Origin: Acheta domesticus
Lineage: Eukaryota; Arthropoda; Insecta; Orthoptera; Gryllidae
Direction: 5' to 3'
Assembly (NCBI GenBank): GCA_031308135.1
Contig: JAHLJT010008756.1
Location: 101,639,746 to 101,703,745, forward strand
DNA length: 64,000 bases
Shown: positions 42,023-54,480 of the stretch, one piece after another
How the letters are laid out: each line of letters starts with the position of its first letter
How positions within the stretch are numbered: the first letter of the stretch is position 1
The notes under the pieces: generated by a model
The model's input: only the letters and a program-made list of their open reading frames with translations
Told to the model about the DNA's origin: nothing
Database searches by the model: none
Position numbers and translations under genes: made by a program

Positions 42023-44270
42023 GATCACAACCAAAAAAGATTGACTAGCAAATTAAAGGTTCCTAAAATCAGTACAACAGAACTGAAATCAATATCCACA
42101 GGATACAATTTTAACAAGGTGAATTTAAAAATCGGCATATTTAAACTACTTTTAATATCACTGACAACATTACTGTAGAAGTTTCAATTATTGAAGTTAA
42201 ATATTCTCGGACACACGGAGCCGTAAGGTTAGGTCAAATTAATTTTTAAATTTGTGGTGGCTACAGCTGTTTTGTAAGGATCAATTAACGTACCTATTAC
42301 TTCCTTTCAAAGGAAAATCTTCGTAAATCCACACACATTTGTGTAACACAGCCACATGACGAAAAGCCGCACCGACTTTTAATGTCGTAATATAACACTT
42401 CTATCTTCAGTCACTTCGCGTTTTCCTAAATCACACAGTTTTGCGAACAAACAAAACGGAGTGAATTATCATCCACTCCTGCAAAACAATTTCACTGTAA
42501 GTCCGTAATGTCAACACCCACCGCACGGCAATTAAACTAATTATCACAAAACGCACCAGCAGACGCAAGAGAAAATGGAAAAACAGGATAACAGGATGAA
42601 CCGAACCCTCCCTTCGAAATGTCCGTCTACAAACCCAATGCTACCAATTTCAAACGTGAACCGCCAACATAAAATTTGATTCTAACATACGAATTCTTTG
42701 CTGCACCTATTTAATATGAAGTGCAAAAGTCCCGTTTCCAATCGCTTTCGAATGAGTCATTGTAAAAAACTCGTACAATTTAAAGCGTTGATTTGGTAAA
42801 CTTCTCTCCCAGAATCTATCTGAATCCTTTTTAAAGAAAACACGTGAATTATTTTATTAGCAATGACACTTCTACATTTTCACAATATCGTTAAAACATA
42901 ATATAAAGCCTATATACTACAAGCTTGAAAATGGATGTAAGCAAAAAAAAATAAAAGATAGATTCTATGCTCTGAACAAGCGCGGGATCTACGATTCAAT
43001 TCATATCAGTTGAAATGAAGTTCACTGCATTTCCTTAAAGATTCGAGTGCCTATCATATGGTCACATCTGAAAAGTTTCAAAGATTATCACTTTCATACA
43101 TCAATGAAGGGGACATTAAAGATATGTAAAATAAATATTTATAGTTCCGTCACGGCATTTTAATATTCAATGCCTGTGCTTTGCTCTTCTTGTTTTCCTC
43201 CCTCACCGATCAGACAGTAGTGGATAGCAGCATAGTTGCTAACGCTGTTGTTACAGAGGGTTTATCTCAAATATCCACTCAATGTTTTGATACTGTCAGT
43301 CGACTTTTTAATGTCTTGTAACAAAAATTCTACGTGCAATTATTTATCTTGAATGCAGAGGTTGGTTTCCTCATATGAAATATTCTCTAAATTGTAGCCA
43401 TTGTAAAAATAGTTTAGATCAAACAATGGTTTACACCATGTGTATAAAAATATTTTGTACAGATATATACAAATGCTCAACAATCAAGTACGATTGCACT
43501 TTGCCTCCCTAGGACGTCACAGATTTTTTTACATTAAATAAAGTACTCATTTTTAGAGGACTAATCACTTCTATAAAAATATTTTCCTTTTGCAACTAGC
43601 TAAATATGTCCTCAAAACAAAGTTATAAAAAAAGTGAGCAAAAAAAAAATTGAACATTACACCTGATATAAAAAGTTTACAAAGTCAACAAAAAGTCCTA
43701 TTTTTTTCTGTTTGTGTGGCTTAAGACACTACGTGAGCTGAAACTAGACTGCCAAATACAGGGTTCAATTAAAACACATACAACACATATTCAATAAAAA
43801 CAAATAAAAGTAATGTATTTATTGACACAATACAAATACAATGCATTTTTAGCACTAACAGCAATTAATGTTAAGTGGCATCTCTGATTATAGTAACACA
43901 TTTTAATCGAGGACTATTTCATTAGCACAGTTTACCAGTAAGAGACATGTAAAGATAAAAGAAAATTTTCAATGCATGTATTTAATATACAAATATTTAC
44001 TGCAAAAAGTATAACTAACAAATAGTTATGTTTTTGTTGTCTTTTATCACAAAATGTGTCAAAGAATGAAACTGTAGAAAACTGTGGTCATCTGTACACT
44101 TCCTTTTCCTTTTCCAGCGAGTCAAATAGACCCCTTAAAAGTATGCAATATGCAAGTCGCAGCGTCTCTTTTACACAACACAACTCACTTGTGTTATTGG
44201 TTACAACCCATTGTTCAACTTGGCACCTCAAGAATTTATGCTTTATATTAGCATTAGTTTCTTAAGAATG
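42023..44270. other. Intergenic region between RCAN and SAP18
   Basis: Holds the RCAN 5' flank (about 42023-42800, where composition becomes less AT-rich with scattered CpG) and the SAP18 3' UTR. No further gene recognised. A polyadenylation signal for SAP18 is proposed at 43818-43823. Confidence 0.6.
43818..43823 (-). terminator. Candidate SAP18 polyadenylation signal AATAAA
   Basis: AATAAA on the minus strand about 450 bases past the SAP18 stop, in GTGTCAATAAATACATTAC. Other AATAAA matches exist in this AT-rich DNA, so the site is only a candidate. Confidence 0.35.
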
Positions 44271-44358
44271 TCAGTAAGGTCTTCCTCCTCGCCTCATCAT
44301 GGGAAGCATTCGATTGGGAGGAATGATAGAAATGTCCATGTAGTCTCCAATGGAGAAT
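44271..44358 (-). CDS. SAP18: SAP18 exon 4 (terminal)
   Basis: 88 bases, completes Arg125 and encodes FSIGDYMDISIIPPNRMLPM ending RRGGRPY, stop TGA at 44271-44273. Acceptor TGTTTTAG. It lies 8.6 kb from exon 3. Confidence 0.94.
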
Positions 44359-47300
44359 CTAAAACAAGCACAATCACTTACAACATGGATTATCAACTTC
44401 AATATATTGAATAAAACATTACAGCAAAACTCAATATAATCTATACATAAAATCATTACATTTCCTTGCATAATTCTAGTAATTTTAAAAATATTAAAAC
44501 TGCTAACACATCCCCAAATATCAATCACAATTTAATAAAAAATATTTCCAAGTAGAAACAGTCCTATTGTCACTTGAAAAGCACTTGTTGCAATTACCAA
44601 GTCTAACTGAAGTGATCTACATACTACTAACAAGACTAATTCAGCCAATTTTTTGACAGAAAAGGAGATTGGCTTTTGATACTAGTAAGTGGAAATGCTT
44701 CAAGGATCTCCGAGAGAAAAATATCATGAATAACATTTCAACATGTTCATAAAAATGTTTTTTGAGGATAAAATACAATAACAGTAAATAACAAATTTTG
44801 GATCATATGCAGTGTACAGTATCACTCTAAGACTATTCATGTTCAAGAGATATCAATTTCCATACAGAAATGTCTTGGTTTCATAGAATGCAAAACAGTC
44901 ACATTTCTAAATTCATACCCAAAGCATTAGAAATACTGCAGAAGAAATCATTTAGAACACAAGAGGGCACTGCCACAGCTTTGAAATGTTCTCCCTAACA
45001 TTCAACAAAACTCTTCTATAACTTTATCAGTATATTTTGGATGCTCTTGAGAAAGAAGTAAGAGTGTTAAGATGGTTATAGTTTATTCTTTACCAGAACA
45101 TCTGTGGACATGGGCGTAGCCAGGGGGGGGGCAGGGGGGGGCAGTTGCCCCCCCCTAAAACTTCAGAAATTTATAAAATTTGTATAAAACATCAATCAAA
45201 AATTGTATGATTTTATTATATTTATATATGAAGAAAAAGATTTGGTTTACTTAAGTAAAATATGTTATATGATAGAATTTTAATATATATACAGTAAAGA
45301 AAAAATATCTAACTAAAAATGTAATCATTTTTAATTAATCTTAATTTATTTTTAAGTTATTAGGTAAAAATGAAGCGTTGGAGTTTTCGTATTCAATTTT
45401 ATCAGCCATTCAGCCCAGCATGAATCACACTCGCTCAAAATGTACAATGTTTTTGAATTCTACAGATTTTGAGATAAGATTAAATCAACACCGATCACCG
45501 TCCTATTGCAATAATTGTGTTAGTTTCTTAGTTTAGTCCCGATCGTCTGAAACAAGTGAACGTGACATAAATTGATATACCTTACGTATGAAAATACGGA
45601 TTGTTTAATTATTGTGTTTAATTGAGAGTCAACAGCAGTACATATAAAGTGCTTTTTGAAATATTACATACGCTCCACGGTGAGTAAAACATTACATTAT
45701 GAACTATCCTTCTAGAATAAACGTTAATAGTATTTCAGAAAATAATTTTCTTTTACGAGACATAAAAAATAATATTTATAATAATCAATGATTTTTCCAT
45801 GACTACCAAAAACAACTCTTAGATAAGCATGATTCATGAAGAACGACGATTATGAAACAAATGCAAAATCTGTCTTGAATTTTCTGTTGCACATTTCATA
45901 AAATAGAATGAGCTTATGAAATGGTATGAATTGCTATGTGTATGGATTGAGGACATTATTGTAATTTTAATTGGACCAAATACCTGTTAATATTTTTTAT
46001 TTCTTTTGAATTAAATTTCCTAAATTTAGACAAATAAATAATTCATAAAAAGAAAACTGCTAATAACTTTTTTGTTGTTTCGTAGAAAAAATTCTTTCGA
46101 AAAAAATGTGATTAATTTGTTATAATTACCTAAATCAATATTTAGAAATAAATCTAAAATCAATCTAAATCAATTTTTTTGTTACAAAAACCAGTTAATC
46201 ATTGTGCACATTATATTTATACATTAAGTTACAGCAAAACCTTGTTTTAATCTGAGAAAATGAAACATTATGTCATATAATACATTCATATTTTTATAAA
46301 AGCGTAATTTTTGTAAAAATATTTTGAAAGAATATACTAATATAATTGTATTATATTAATATAATAATATTATTTTCGTAATTTTAATTTCTCTGGAATA
46401 TTCTGTTTTAGAAGTTCCCGTCTAGGGTTTACTTTTTAGTGTTGGAGTTACGCTTGAACATTCTGCTATATTCTTCTTAATATAGATAAAAGTTTGTTAT
46501 GGACATAAGAAAATTTTTGATCAGTAAGTATTGTGATATCTAAACACAAAGTATAAGTAATTTTAAGTATTTCTAAATCTAGAATAGCAGTTATTAAGAG
46601 CATAAAAATCTGTTTTCCTGTAGACATTTTTAATGTAGAATATTTTATATATTTATAGGTAATCAAAAAAGAAAACTAGAGGAAAGAAATGAATCCAAAA
46701 ATGAAAGTGACGAAAAGAAAGCAAAATTTGTATCAACACTTAATCGTACAGAACCTCAACCAGGACCTTCATCCTCTTATCTAAGTAATGATGAATCACT
46801 TGAACCTCACATTGATGATCCTCTCCAAAATGATTTAGGTCTACAGATTGGACGATCTTTTCACATGACACCAAAAGAGAAAAGTATGTTTCTGAAATCT
46901 TGTTGGATTCTGCCTATACTAGTTATATTTTTGTTGTAATTATTAAGGACATTTAAAAATTGCTATTTGATCTTTCTGTACAAATTTCTAATGTCGAATA
47001 TTTTATATATTTATAGGAAATCAAAAAAGAAAACCAGAGGATAAAAATGAAACCGAAAATGAAAGTGACGAAAATAAAGCTATATGTACATCAACACTTA
47101 ATTGTACAGAACCTCAACCAGGACCTTCATCCACTTATCTGCCTAATGAATCAATTGAACCTCACATGGATGATCCTCTCGAAAATGATTTGGGTTTATG
47201 GATTGGACGTTCTTCTCAAATGACACCAGAAGAAAAAATTACACTTCTAAAATCTTGTTGGATTCCACCCATGAGTTATGATTTTAGTAAAGATGTAAAA

Positions 47301-50300
47301 CCCTCCGAAAGAAAATTTAAGCATGCTTGGATACAAACATATTCACCCTGGCTTGTATATTCGAAAGCACTCAAAGGCGGTCTTTGTAAATTTTGTGTCC
47401 TCTTTCCTCCACCCATTGGTTCAGTTAAAGGTATTCTTGGATCATTTATGATAAAGCCTTTTACACGCTATAAAAATTTACATGAAGATTGTAAAAAACA
47501 TTCTTCTAATCATTGGCACAAAACTGCAGTTACTGCGGCCAGAGATTTTACTGCTAATGCTCCAGTTGATGTGCAACTATTACACGGCCACAAAAAAATT
47601 ATAGAAGAAAATAGTAAGATTTTAAAATCGATAATCTCCACAATTTTATTTTGTGGGACCCATGATCTGCCTTTAAGAGGAAAAGTTCAAACTGGAGGTG
47701 TGTTTCAGGATTTAATTAAATTTCGAATTGAAGCTGGTGATAAATACTTGAAGCAACATTTTGATGAATCTAACGCTAAAAAAAATGCAACATATATGTC
47801 TCCTCAAATACAAAATGAAATTATTAGTTTGTGCGGGGCTGTCATTAAAGATGATATAATAGAAGACGCAAAAAAAGCATACGCATTTAGTGTACTAGCG
47901 GATGAGACAGCTGATATATCGGGGAAAGAGCAATTGTCAATTGGTTTAAGATTTTTTGATGAAAAACAGATGAAAATTCGGGAAGAATTTGTTGGCTTCG
48001 TTGAACTTAAAGCTCTCGATGCTCATACAATTGCAACAGCAATAGACACATTTTTGGAAAAGGAAGGACTTGATCCGGAAAAATGTGTAGGTCAAGGTTA
48101 TGATGGATGTGAAGCTATGGCTGGCAATGAAAACGGAGTACAAAGCATATTACAAAAAAAGTATAAACAAGCTAAGTTTTTTCATTGTGCATCGCACAAA
48201 TTAAATCTTGTAGTTAATGACTTGAATAATGTACCAGAAATACGAAATACTATCTCTACAGTCAAAGACATTATTGCATTTTTTCGAGAGTCTGTATTAA
48301 GACGAAACTATATCCCGAATATTCCTATGTTTTGCGAAACTCGTTGGTCTCAAAAGTACAAAAGTATTTCTGTTTTTAACAATCATTTTACTGATATAAT
48401 ATCAGCTCTGCAAAAATTATCACTCATAGGAAACAATCAAACTAGGAAAACGGCATTCCAACTTCATGCAACTACAACTACAGGTAAGTTTGTTGTTGCT
48501 GTGGCTTTAATTGCAAAATATTCTGCGATATTGGAACCGGTGGTGAATGCTCTGCAGTCCAAAGCTTTGGACTTGTTGCAATGTTCAGAGCATATCCGAA
48601 GAATTCTTGGAGTAATAAAAAGTCATCGTAATGATCCTGAGCAGATTACAAGAGTACTCATGGAAAATGCAAAGAGCATAGCCGAAAAATGTGGACTGGA
48701 ACTATTACTACCTAGAATTGTCGATAAACAAAAGCATCGTTCAAATCCTCCAGCATCCAATAAAGAAGAATACTGGAGAAGATCTTTAATAATTCCTTAT
48801 TTAGATTCTCTCGTATCATCTTTGGAACGTCGTTTTTCAGAAGATCATTCAGCTGCGTTTTCATTGTTGATTCTTCATCCTCAAAATATGATGAAGATGA
48901 CAATTGATGATTTCGAAAAAAAATCTAAAGAATTTGAATTATTCTACAATTTACAACGATTGAATTCCGAAACTGAATTATGGTATTCCACGTGGAGCAA
49001 AAGAAATTTGAGTGAAGAACAATTACAAGATATTAAAATGGCAGATTTAGTTAAAGAGGCCGACATTTTTTATCCCGAAACAAAAAAAGCGCTACTCATT
49101 TCTCTTGCTCTACCGTGCACCACTTGTACTGTAGAGCGATCATTCAGTACTTTACGCAGAGTAAAGTCTTGGTTAAGATCAACAATGACAGAAAATCGAC
49201 TAAACGGTTTATGTTCAATGAGTGTACATAGGGAATTCGTAATAGGAAAAGAAGAGAAATATCTCAAAGAAATATTTGAGAGATTTGCAAAAAATCCACG
49301 CAAACTTGTTTTAGTTTGACAGTTCGTTAGTTGTTTTATATAGTCTTCCAATATATTTTATAATGTGTATTTTCTTTATATCGTTAATAAACTAGTGTAA
49401 TTGAATATATAATTTTTTTTTAAAAAAATGTCTTCATAGTTTATTAATATTGTCCTTAAATGATATTCCTAAGGCAACTCAATACGAAGTATACATCTAT
49501 GGCAAGTCGATGTTACATCAATAGATGTACGAGTGTACATCTATATCGATATCGAATTGATATATTTTTAATATTATATATCGAATTACATAAATTATAT
49601 ATCGTATTGATATATAATTGATATATTTTCGTATTAATGTTGTTTGCCCCCCCCTAATGAAAAACCTGGCTACGCCCATGTCTGTGGATGCTTTTAGGCT
49701 AACAAACTTAAAAATGTCAGACATTCCCCCAGTTTTGTTTGCTTCTTCATCCTAGATTGGAACAGCATCAACTGCCATTTTTTAATGCACTCCTCTTCTT
49801 TTCATTTCTGCATTTCAAAATTCCACAACTTCCACAACTCTCTTTGCCTTTCCTAACAAATATAATTTCAAAACAAAATAAAAACAATTACTGTGAATGA
49901 TTGATGTGAGAGAAAAATACACAAAGCCAGAAGTACATCCAGGATTTTTCTTGATCCATGGGCAGGAGGGGGGGGGCAGGTTTAGTACCAGCCAACATGT
50001 TTTCTTATGAAAAATTTTTCATTTATGCTGAATATAACATATATTTTTATTTCTTGACTTATAGTTAATATTTTAATGTAAACCACTGATACACAAAATG
50101 ACTTTTATAAGTATACAAAATTAGTGAAAGCTATATTTTTCAATATACTTCTTAATAACTCCTTATAATGTTCCTTCTTATAATGTTTTTCTCTACATTA
50201 GGTCAATTTTTCCTGGTCCTGACCCATATCCTCTTCCTCTTCCCATATCCCCAGTCTTCCTCTTTGTAGTGTTTTCCTCTACACAGTGTTCAGAGTTCAT

Positions 50301-53300
50301 GGTCCCTTAAAAAACATTATATAGAGGTTTCACTGTAGTATGTATAATTGGCTTCTTGGGGAGAGGATTCTGAAGCCCCACAAGACACCCCCCCCCTTTG
50401 GGTGCAGAACAACACAAATATAAGACATATGTCAAGGAATTGTCATTAATTTTGATGTTCATAATAAAAGAAAGATATAATTATAAAATTATCAGCGAGT
50501 TGCAAGAAAAGTGTCTTGTAACATTTTATTCCATCATTCGCAAATGGATCTTTAAAACTATTTAGTCCTTTAAACAGTAGGTCGTTGCAAGAGTTATATT
50601 TAATGACCCATTTAGCAATCCTCCTTTAAAAAGAAATACATGAAATGGACTAGAGTTTTCAAGGTTCATAGAAGTTCTTTGATGAAGTCCAAAGCTGCCT
50701 TCCACATGACTAGTCTTTGACTATGCTTTGACTACACACTCCCTTCAAACGCTCTCAATCGTGGTGATCCGAGTGTCTTCTGTCCTGTGTACTGCATAGG
50801 TTGGTGACATGACTTCATAATTGAGGAAAAAACAGAGGGAGAAATTTTTTGGAAAGAAAAAAATTTATACTTTTGGAAATTATTAGCAAGTGTTCCAATA
50901 CAATTGAAAATTGAGATACTAACCAGAAAAAAATTAGTGCTGGGAAAAAGTTTGCCACAGCTTTAATACTCCTGAAAATTCTGTATGGTTGAGCAATTGA
51001 GAAATATTATTCTTAGGACTGCTGTTCACACAGACTGAACATTAATAGGAAAATAAATTTTTTGTAGTAGCATGGGCAGTATTATAACAGACCATTAGTT
51101 AATGAATGATAAACAGTTTACAGGTCTGATTTTCAATCTATAATTTAAAGGGTATTGAATTAATCAATAAACTTAAAGAACGTTCTTACAACGTTTTCTT
51201 CCATAAAGACAATCTTTACTGGACCAATAGCATTTAAGGAAACTTTAAATAGGTTCATGCAACTCAGGGTATATTCTATAACTTGACACATAAACCAACA
51301 CAGAAAAATTCTTTGGAAATACAGAAAAAAACACCATCAGAACACAACTTACTCCCCCACTACCAATAAACACTCCCTAACCGCCCTGTCCAGCATTGTC
51401 AACAAACAATGCCCTACAAAGCAGGTTTCAGCAACACAAATTTTGGGAAGTATTCAAATTTTAGGTAGAGCAACCCCCTCCCATTTTTCTTTGCTTCTCA
51501 AAACTGTTTAAGAGAGCATTGAAAACTTGAGTACAATTGATCCAGTGGTTCAAACATTGATGTGGAATAAATCGTAAATTCAGTCATTTTTATTTCTTAG
51601 CTTTTTGCACTCGAAGGGCATGTGTGACATGCCTCTCATGAATGTACTCCATGGTCGAAGGTTTCTGAGCACTGAGAGGTCCTACAACTCGTAAGGTATA
51701 TCTAAGATGACAATGGAAAAAGGTGGCACAGCTCAAAACCGATGATCAGCATTCTCTCATTCTAGTTCATTTTCACATTACAGTAATCCCTCGACATCTG
51801 TGAATTCGCTATCCGTGGGTTCCGAACATTCACAATTAGAGAAACGCTACAGATTTCAACATTCATGAGTGTATCTTTTGGTAGTACTACATATTTTTCT
51901 TTTAAGCAAGCATTTCATTTCCTTTACCTTTTGAAAATGAACTCAGCAGACAAAGTTCATATTCTCCAAATATGTCAAAGTTGGATTGTCAATTCAAATT
52001 AAAACATTCAACAACAGAACTGTAAAATAATTCATTTCAGATGCATCAAATTGGAGGTAACGGGTTTGGCCACATGCAAGGAAAAGCCATTCAGGATCTG
52101 TGCAACTCTCATTATAATGACCTCACTGAGGAGGAGCTTCAGGAAATCATCAGCAAAGAAAACCTCCTCGAATGTAATTATGAAGCAACAGAAGCAAAAC
52201 TGCATCCTGTGTCAATGTCAAAACTGTTAATGGCATTCTAAAACTTCAAGAAGCTCTGGTGTAAAGGGCATTCGAACATATTCTGAGCATGGAAATAACA
52301 TCAAAATTTAAAAGAGAAATGGAAGCAGCAACTCTTCCATACTTTGGATATTAAAACAAGGACGATAATGAAACAAAAAAAATATGTTCAAATCTTGTAT
52401 CCAATCACCTTCAGCTTTGAAAACTTTCAAATATTATTTTATTTCTTCTCTTGGTGATGTTAATTGTTAGTTGCGTTTGTAGTAGCCCTTACTCATCTCT
52501 TCTGCAATTGTTTTTCAGATATTTTTTCTTTCTTTTTTTTTAACAGTTTTTTGATATCAAGAAACCTAACCCACCTTTCTTTATTAAAAGATAGACTCCA
52601 CGTTTGCGGATTTGACATTCGCGATAGTTTTTGGGAATGCAACTCTCATGAATGTTGAGGGATTACTGTAATGCATGAATTGAATAATAGCACAGATCAA
52701 TGCAACAATGAAAACTTTATTTTAAATACCAGGAAAATATGTGGGCATCCGTGACATGCCCTATGAATTAATTAGGGATTTGCGTTGGCATCTGAGACAT
52801 GCCCTACGAGATGTAGAACATGCCATAAGAGCTGTAGGACGTGTGTTACACTCGTTGCTTACAAAAGCAAAGGGTTCAGAAAATGAAAGATAAAAAAATA
52901 CTTGTTTTAAATATCAAACACATTTTGATTAAATGGAACTTATGAGTTGACAGAAAAACAAAAACACCCAAATTACCTTGCCTGAGCAAGTGTCTTGCTA
53001 TCATCAGCTCCCTTTTGGCCAGAGCATGTTGTACCAATTTCTCGCATTCTGTATCCAGGACTGCGGGCTTCCGGAAACACAAGAGAGAAATCAAAATATG
53101 TTCCTTTGCGTCGGGCTTCGGGATTAACCTCTTTCACTAGGCTCGTTATTTCTCTGAGAGTAGCATCCATCCTGAAAGATAAATAAATTCACAAGTATTT
53201 CATATAATCCACTTTCCATTAAAACAATTTCTTAAAAAGGGCTTTAATAAACGAAGTCCATAAGTGTAGAGCATGTTTTTGTCCTTGGGAGATGGCAATG

Positions 53301-54085
53301 ATCTCTCCCGCTGGATAGTGAGAAATTCAAATAATCAAACAATTAGAATTACCATGTATATATTTGCAACTCATTTGCAGGTACATTGCCTCTGCAGTAA
53401 TCCATCACATTGTGGTGACGTCCATTGTTACAGAACACACGCAGAAGGAGAGGGCAGGTCTGAAAATAAAACAAAGTATATTCACCAACATGGCCATTAA
53501 GAGAAAACTAAACTGGATAATTAAACAATACATAATTTTAAAAAAAGTTAGTTTCTTTTGAAATTGTTGCTTGAAAAAAAAATGAATGTCAAATTTTAAT
53601 GTTCGTAGGTTAATTTACATAATTTAAATCCAAGATCGTTTTACAATTTTTAAATAAAATAAATATTTAATGAATTTAAAATACACAAAACAAACTTGTA
53701 CCAAATATATCTAATAGAAGTTCTGGAAGGTGAGAAAAAATTGACAAACAGAATTAAAATGGTAGTGATCATAGAGCCTCTGGGCCTTTGTAGCTATACC
53801 AGAAACGAAAACGTTAATGTAATCAATTATTTGAAGCCTTGGATGAAACTAATATTCATTGGAGGTTTAATCAAACGAAGCAAACAATTAATTAAATTCT
53901 GCCAATTAAAACATCATTGGTTTAAACATTGTTATGCTTTCCTATGCAAGCAATTTTAATGTTAGGTTTCACCCGAGATTCTCACTATAATTTGTTTCCT
54001 AAAAATGCAATACCTTTTCTCTGTCCACTGGCTTCTCTGGCTCAGGTTTCTCTTCAATAATAGATTCAATTGCTCCAGAAGCCAT
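44271..54085 (-). CDS. SAP18: SAP18 (Sin3-associated polypeptide p18, fly Bin1 orthologue), four exons
   Basis: Small nuclear adaptor with a ubiquitin-like fold. It is a subunit of Sin3-histone deacetylase complexes and, with RNPS1 and Acinus, of the ASAP splicing-associated complex. Exons 54014-54085, 53353-53459, 52977-53171 and 44271-44358 have correct GT/AG junctions and phases and give 153 aa, the same length as the human protein. Landmarks: EPEKPVDREKTCPLLLRVF (about 15-33), RGNVPANELQIYTWMDATL, LVKEVNPEARRKGTYFDFS, PGYRMREIGTTCSGQKG and the C-terminal FSIGDYMDISIIPPNR. The ATG at 54085 encodes MASGAIES. The last intron is 8.6 kb long because it hosts two DNA transposons. Confidence 0.97.
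44359..45100. other. SAP18 intron 3, distal part
   Basis: AT-rich intronic sequence between the last SAP18 exon and the hAT target site. Nothing else recognised. Confidence 0.7.
46659..46905 (+). pseudogene. Tandemly duplicated 5' exon of the hAT transposase
   Basis: Parallels 47017-47265 at a distance of 358 bases, including the preceding acceptor context ATATATTTATAG. It reads NQKRKLEERNESKNESDEKK, then TEPQPGPSSSYL and DDPLQNDLGLQIGRSF, in the same frame as the transposase exon. It lacks the ATG (ATT instead of Met) and runs into a stop after LPILVIFLL. It may be an alternative exon or a decaying duplicate. Confidence 0.7.
47166..49319 (+). CDS. hAT transposase, intact ORF
   Basis: 717 aa. 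An N-terminal TTF-type zinc-finger region (about 50-120: GGLCKFCVLFPPP then DCKKHSSNHWHKTA) precedes the DUF4371 core. Catalytic residues of the hAT RNase-H fold are all present: Asp246 in VLADETADIS, Asp313 in GQGYDGCEAM and Glu657 in TVERSFSTLRR. The family FHCASHKLNLVV and ETRWSQKYKS motifs lie between them, and the dimerisation region (LPCTTCTVERSFSTL, MTENRLNGLCSMSVH) at the C-terminus. The reading frame is open upstream to a splice acceptor before 47017, so ATG 47166 may be an internal Met of a spliced protein that starts in an upstream exon; it is used here because it is the first Met in this exon. Confidence 0.93.
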   Translation: MDDPLENDLGLWIGRSSQMTPEEKITLLKSCWIPPMSYDFSKDVKPSERKFKHAWIQTYSPWLVYSKALKGGLCKFCVLFPPPIGSVKGILGSFMIKPFTRYKNLHEDCKKHSSNHWHKTAVTAARDFTANAPVDVQLLHGHKKIIEENSKILKSIISTILFCGTHDLPLRGKVQTGGVFQDLIKFRIEAGDKYLKQHFDESNAKKNATYMSPQIQNEIISLCGAVIKDDIIEDAKKAYAFSVLADETADISGKEQLSIGLRFFDEKQMKIREEFVGFVELKALDAHTIATAIDTFLEKEGLDPEKCVGQGYDGCEAMAGNENGVQSILQKKYKQAKFFHCASHKLNLVVNDLNNVPEIRNTISTVKDIIAFFRESVLRRNYIPNIPMFCETRWSQKYKSISVFNNHFTDIISALQKLSLIGNNQTRKTAFQLHATTTTGKFVVAVALIAKYSAILEPVVNALQSKALDLLQCSEHIRRILGVIKSHRNDPEQITRVLMENAKSIAEKCGLELLLPRIVDKQKHRSNPPASNKEEYWRRSLIIPYLDSLVSSLERRFSEDHSAAFSLLILHPQNMMKMTIDDFEKKSKEFELFYNLQRLNSETELWYSTWSKRNLSEEQLQDIKMADLVKEADIFYPETKKALLISLALPCTTCTVERSFSTLRRVKSWLRSTMTENRLNGLCSMSVHREFVIGKEEKYLKEIFERFAKNPRKLVLV
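49689..51780. other. SAP18 intron 3, middle part
   Basis: AT-rich intronic sequence between the two DNA transposons. G/C homopolymer tracts at 49960-49980 and 50385-50400 (GGAGGGGGGGGGCAGG, CACCCCCCCCCT) resemble hAT subterminal runs, but no termini were confirmed. Confidence 0.5.
51781..52668 (+). mobile_element. Internally deleted Tigger/pogo transposon, 888 bp
   Basis: Inverted ends CAGTAATCCCTCGACATCTG on the left and ATGTTGAGGGATTACTG on the right, flanked by TA on both sides, the Tc1/mariner-pogo target. A 66-codon remnant (52041-52241: DLTEEELQEIISKENL ...) resembles the acidic C-terminal part of Tigger transposases. The DNA-binding and DDE domains are gone. Confidence 0.85.
52977..53171 (-). 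CDS. SAP18: SAP18 exon 3
   Basis: 195 bases, from the Trp60 codon and MDATLREITSLVKEV to DDSKTLAQA and two bases of Arg125. Acceptor CTTTCAG, donor GTAATT. Confidence 0.96.
53353..53459 (-). CDS. SAP18: SAP18 exon 2
   Basis: 107 bases, TCPLLLRVFCNNGRHHNVMD to LQIYT, ending two bases into the Trp60 codon. Acceptor TTTTCAG, donor GTAATT. Confidence 0.95.
54014..54085 (-). CDS. SAP18: SAP18 exon 1
   Basis: 24 codons, MASGAIESIIEEKPEPEK then PVDREK, donor GTATTG. Confidence 0.93.
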
Positions 54086-54480
54086 GACTGCAATACACGA
54101 GAAAATAAGCCTTTAATTATCACAAGCTTCACAAATCGGAATCACCCACGTTATATTCTACACGATATCACCTCTTCTAACCCTACACTACAGAAGTTAG
54201 AATTCGGCAGAATACTCCAAATCAACAAAACGCTGTTAAAACTGGTTAAAACTCTCTGATTCAAAGAATATTCACAATTCCTGGTTCAATACAGTTGGTA
54301 TAATAATATTCATGCTCAGTGGTACCACTGGGTTTTCTCTGCTACAAGTTCTATACGGTAGATGGCAGAACCATCGACGTAAGACGATAATGGTGGGAGA
54401 GTGACTGCATATAGCGCGAACCACAGCCCACTTTTGAATCCTCTGCGGTTGCGCAGTAAGAGTTTCGCAGGTGCAGAGGC
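54086..54480 (-). promoter_or_regulatory. SAP18 5' flank
   Basis: Upstream of the SAP18 ATG. 54410-54480 is GC-richer with several CpG (GCGCGAACCACAGCCC, CGGTTGCGCAG), consistent with a promoter. No TATA box is placed with confidence. Confidence 0.3.

Larger units (their letters stand above)
45109..49680 (+). mobile_element. Complete autonomous hAT transposon (DUF4371/ZMYM1-like), 4572 bp
   Basis: Inverted termini CATGGGCGTAGCCAGG (45109) and CCTGGCTACGCCCATG (ending 49680), followed inward by G-rich/C-rich tracts (GGGGGGGCAGTTGCCCCCCC). Perfect 8-bp target duplication TCTGTGGA at 45101-45108 and 49681-49688. Contains one uninterrupted 717-codon transposase ORF. Inserted in SAP18 intron 3, on the opposite strand to the host gene. 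Exact duplications, long ORF and near-identical ends indicate a recent insertion. It may be mobile. Confidence 0.95.
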
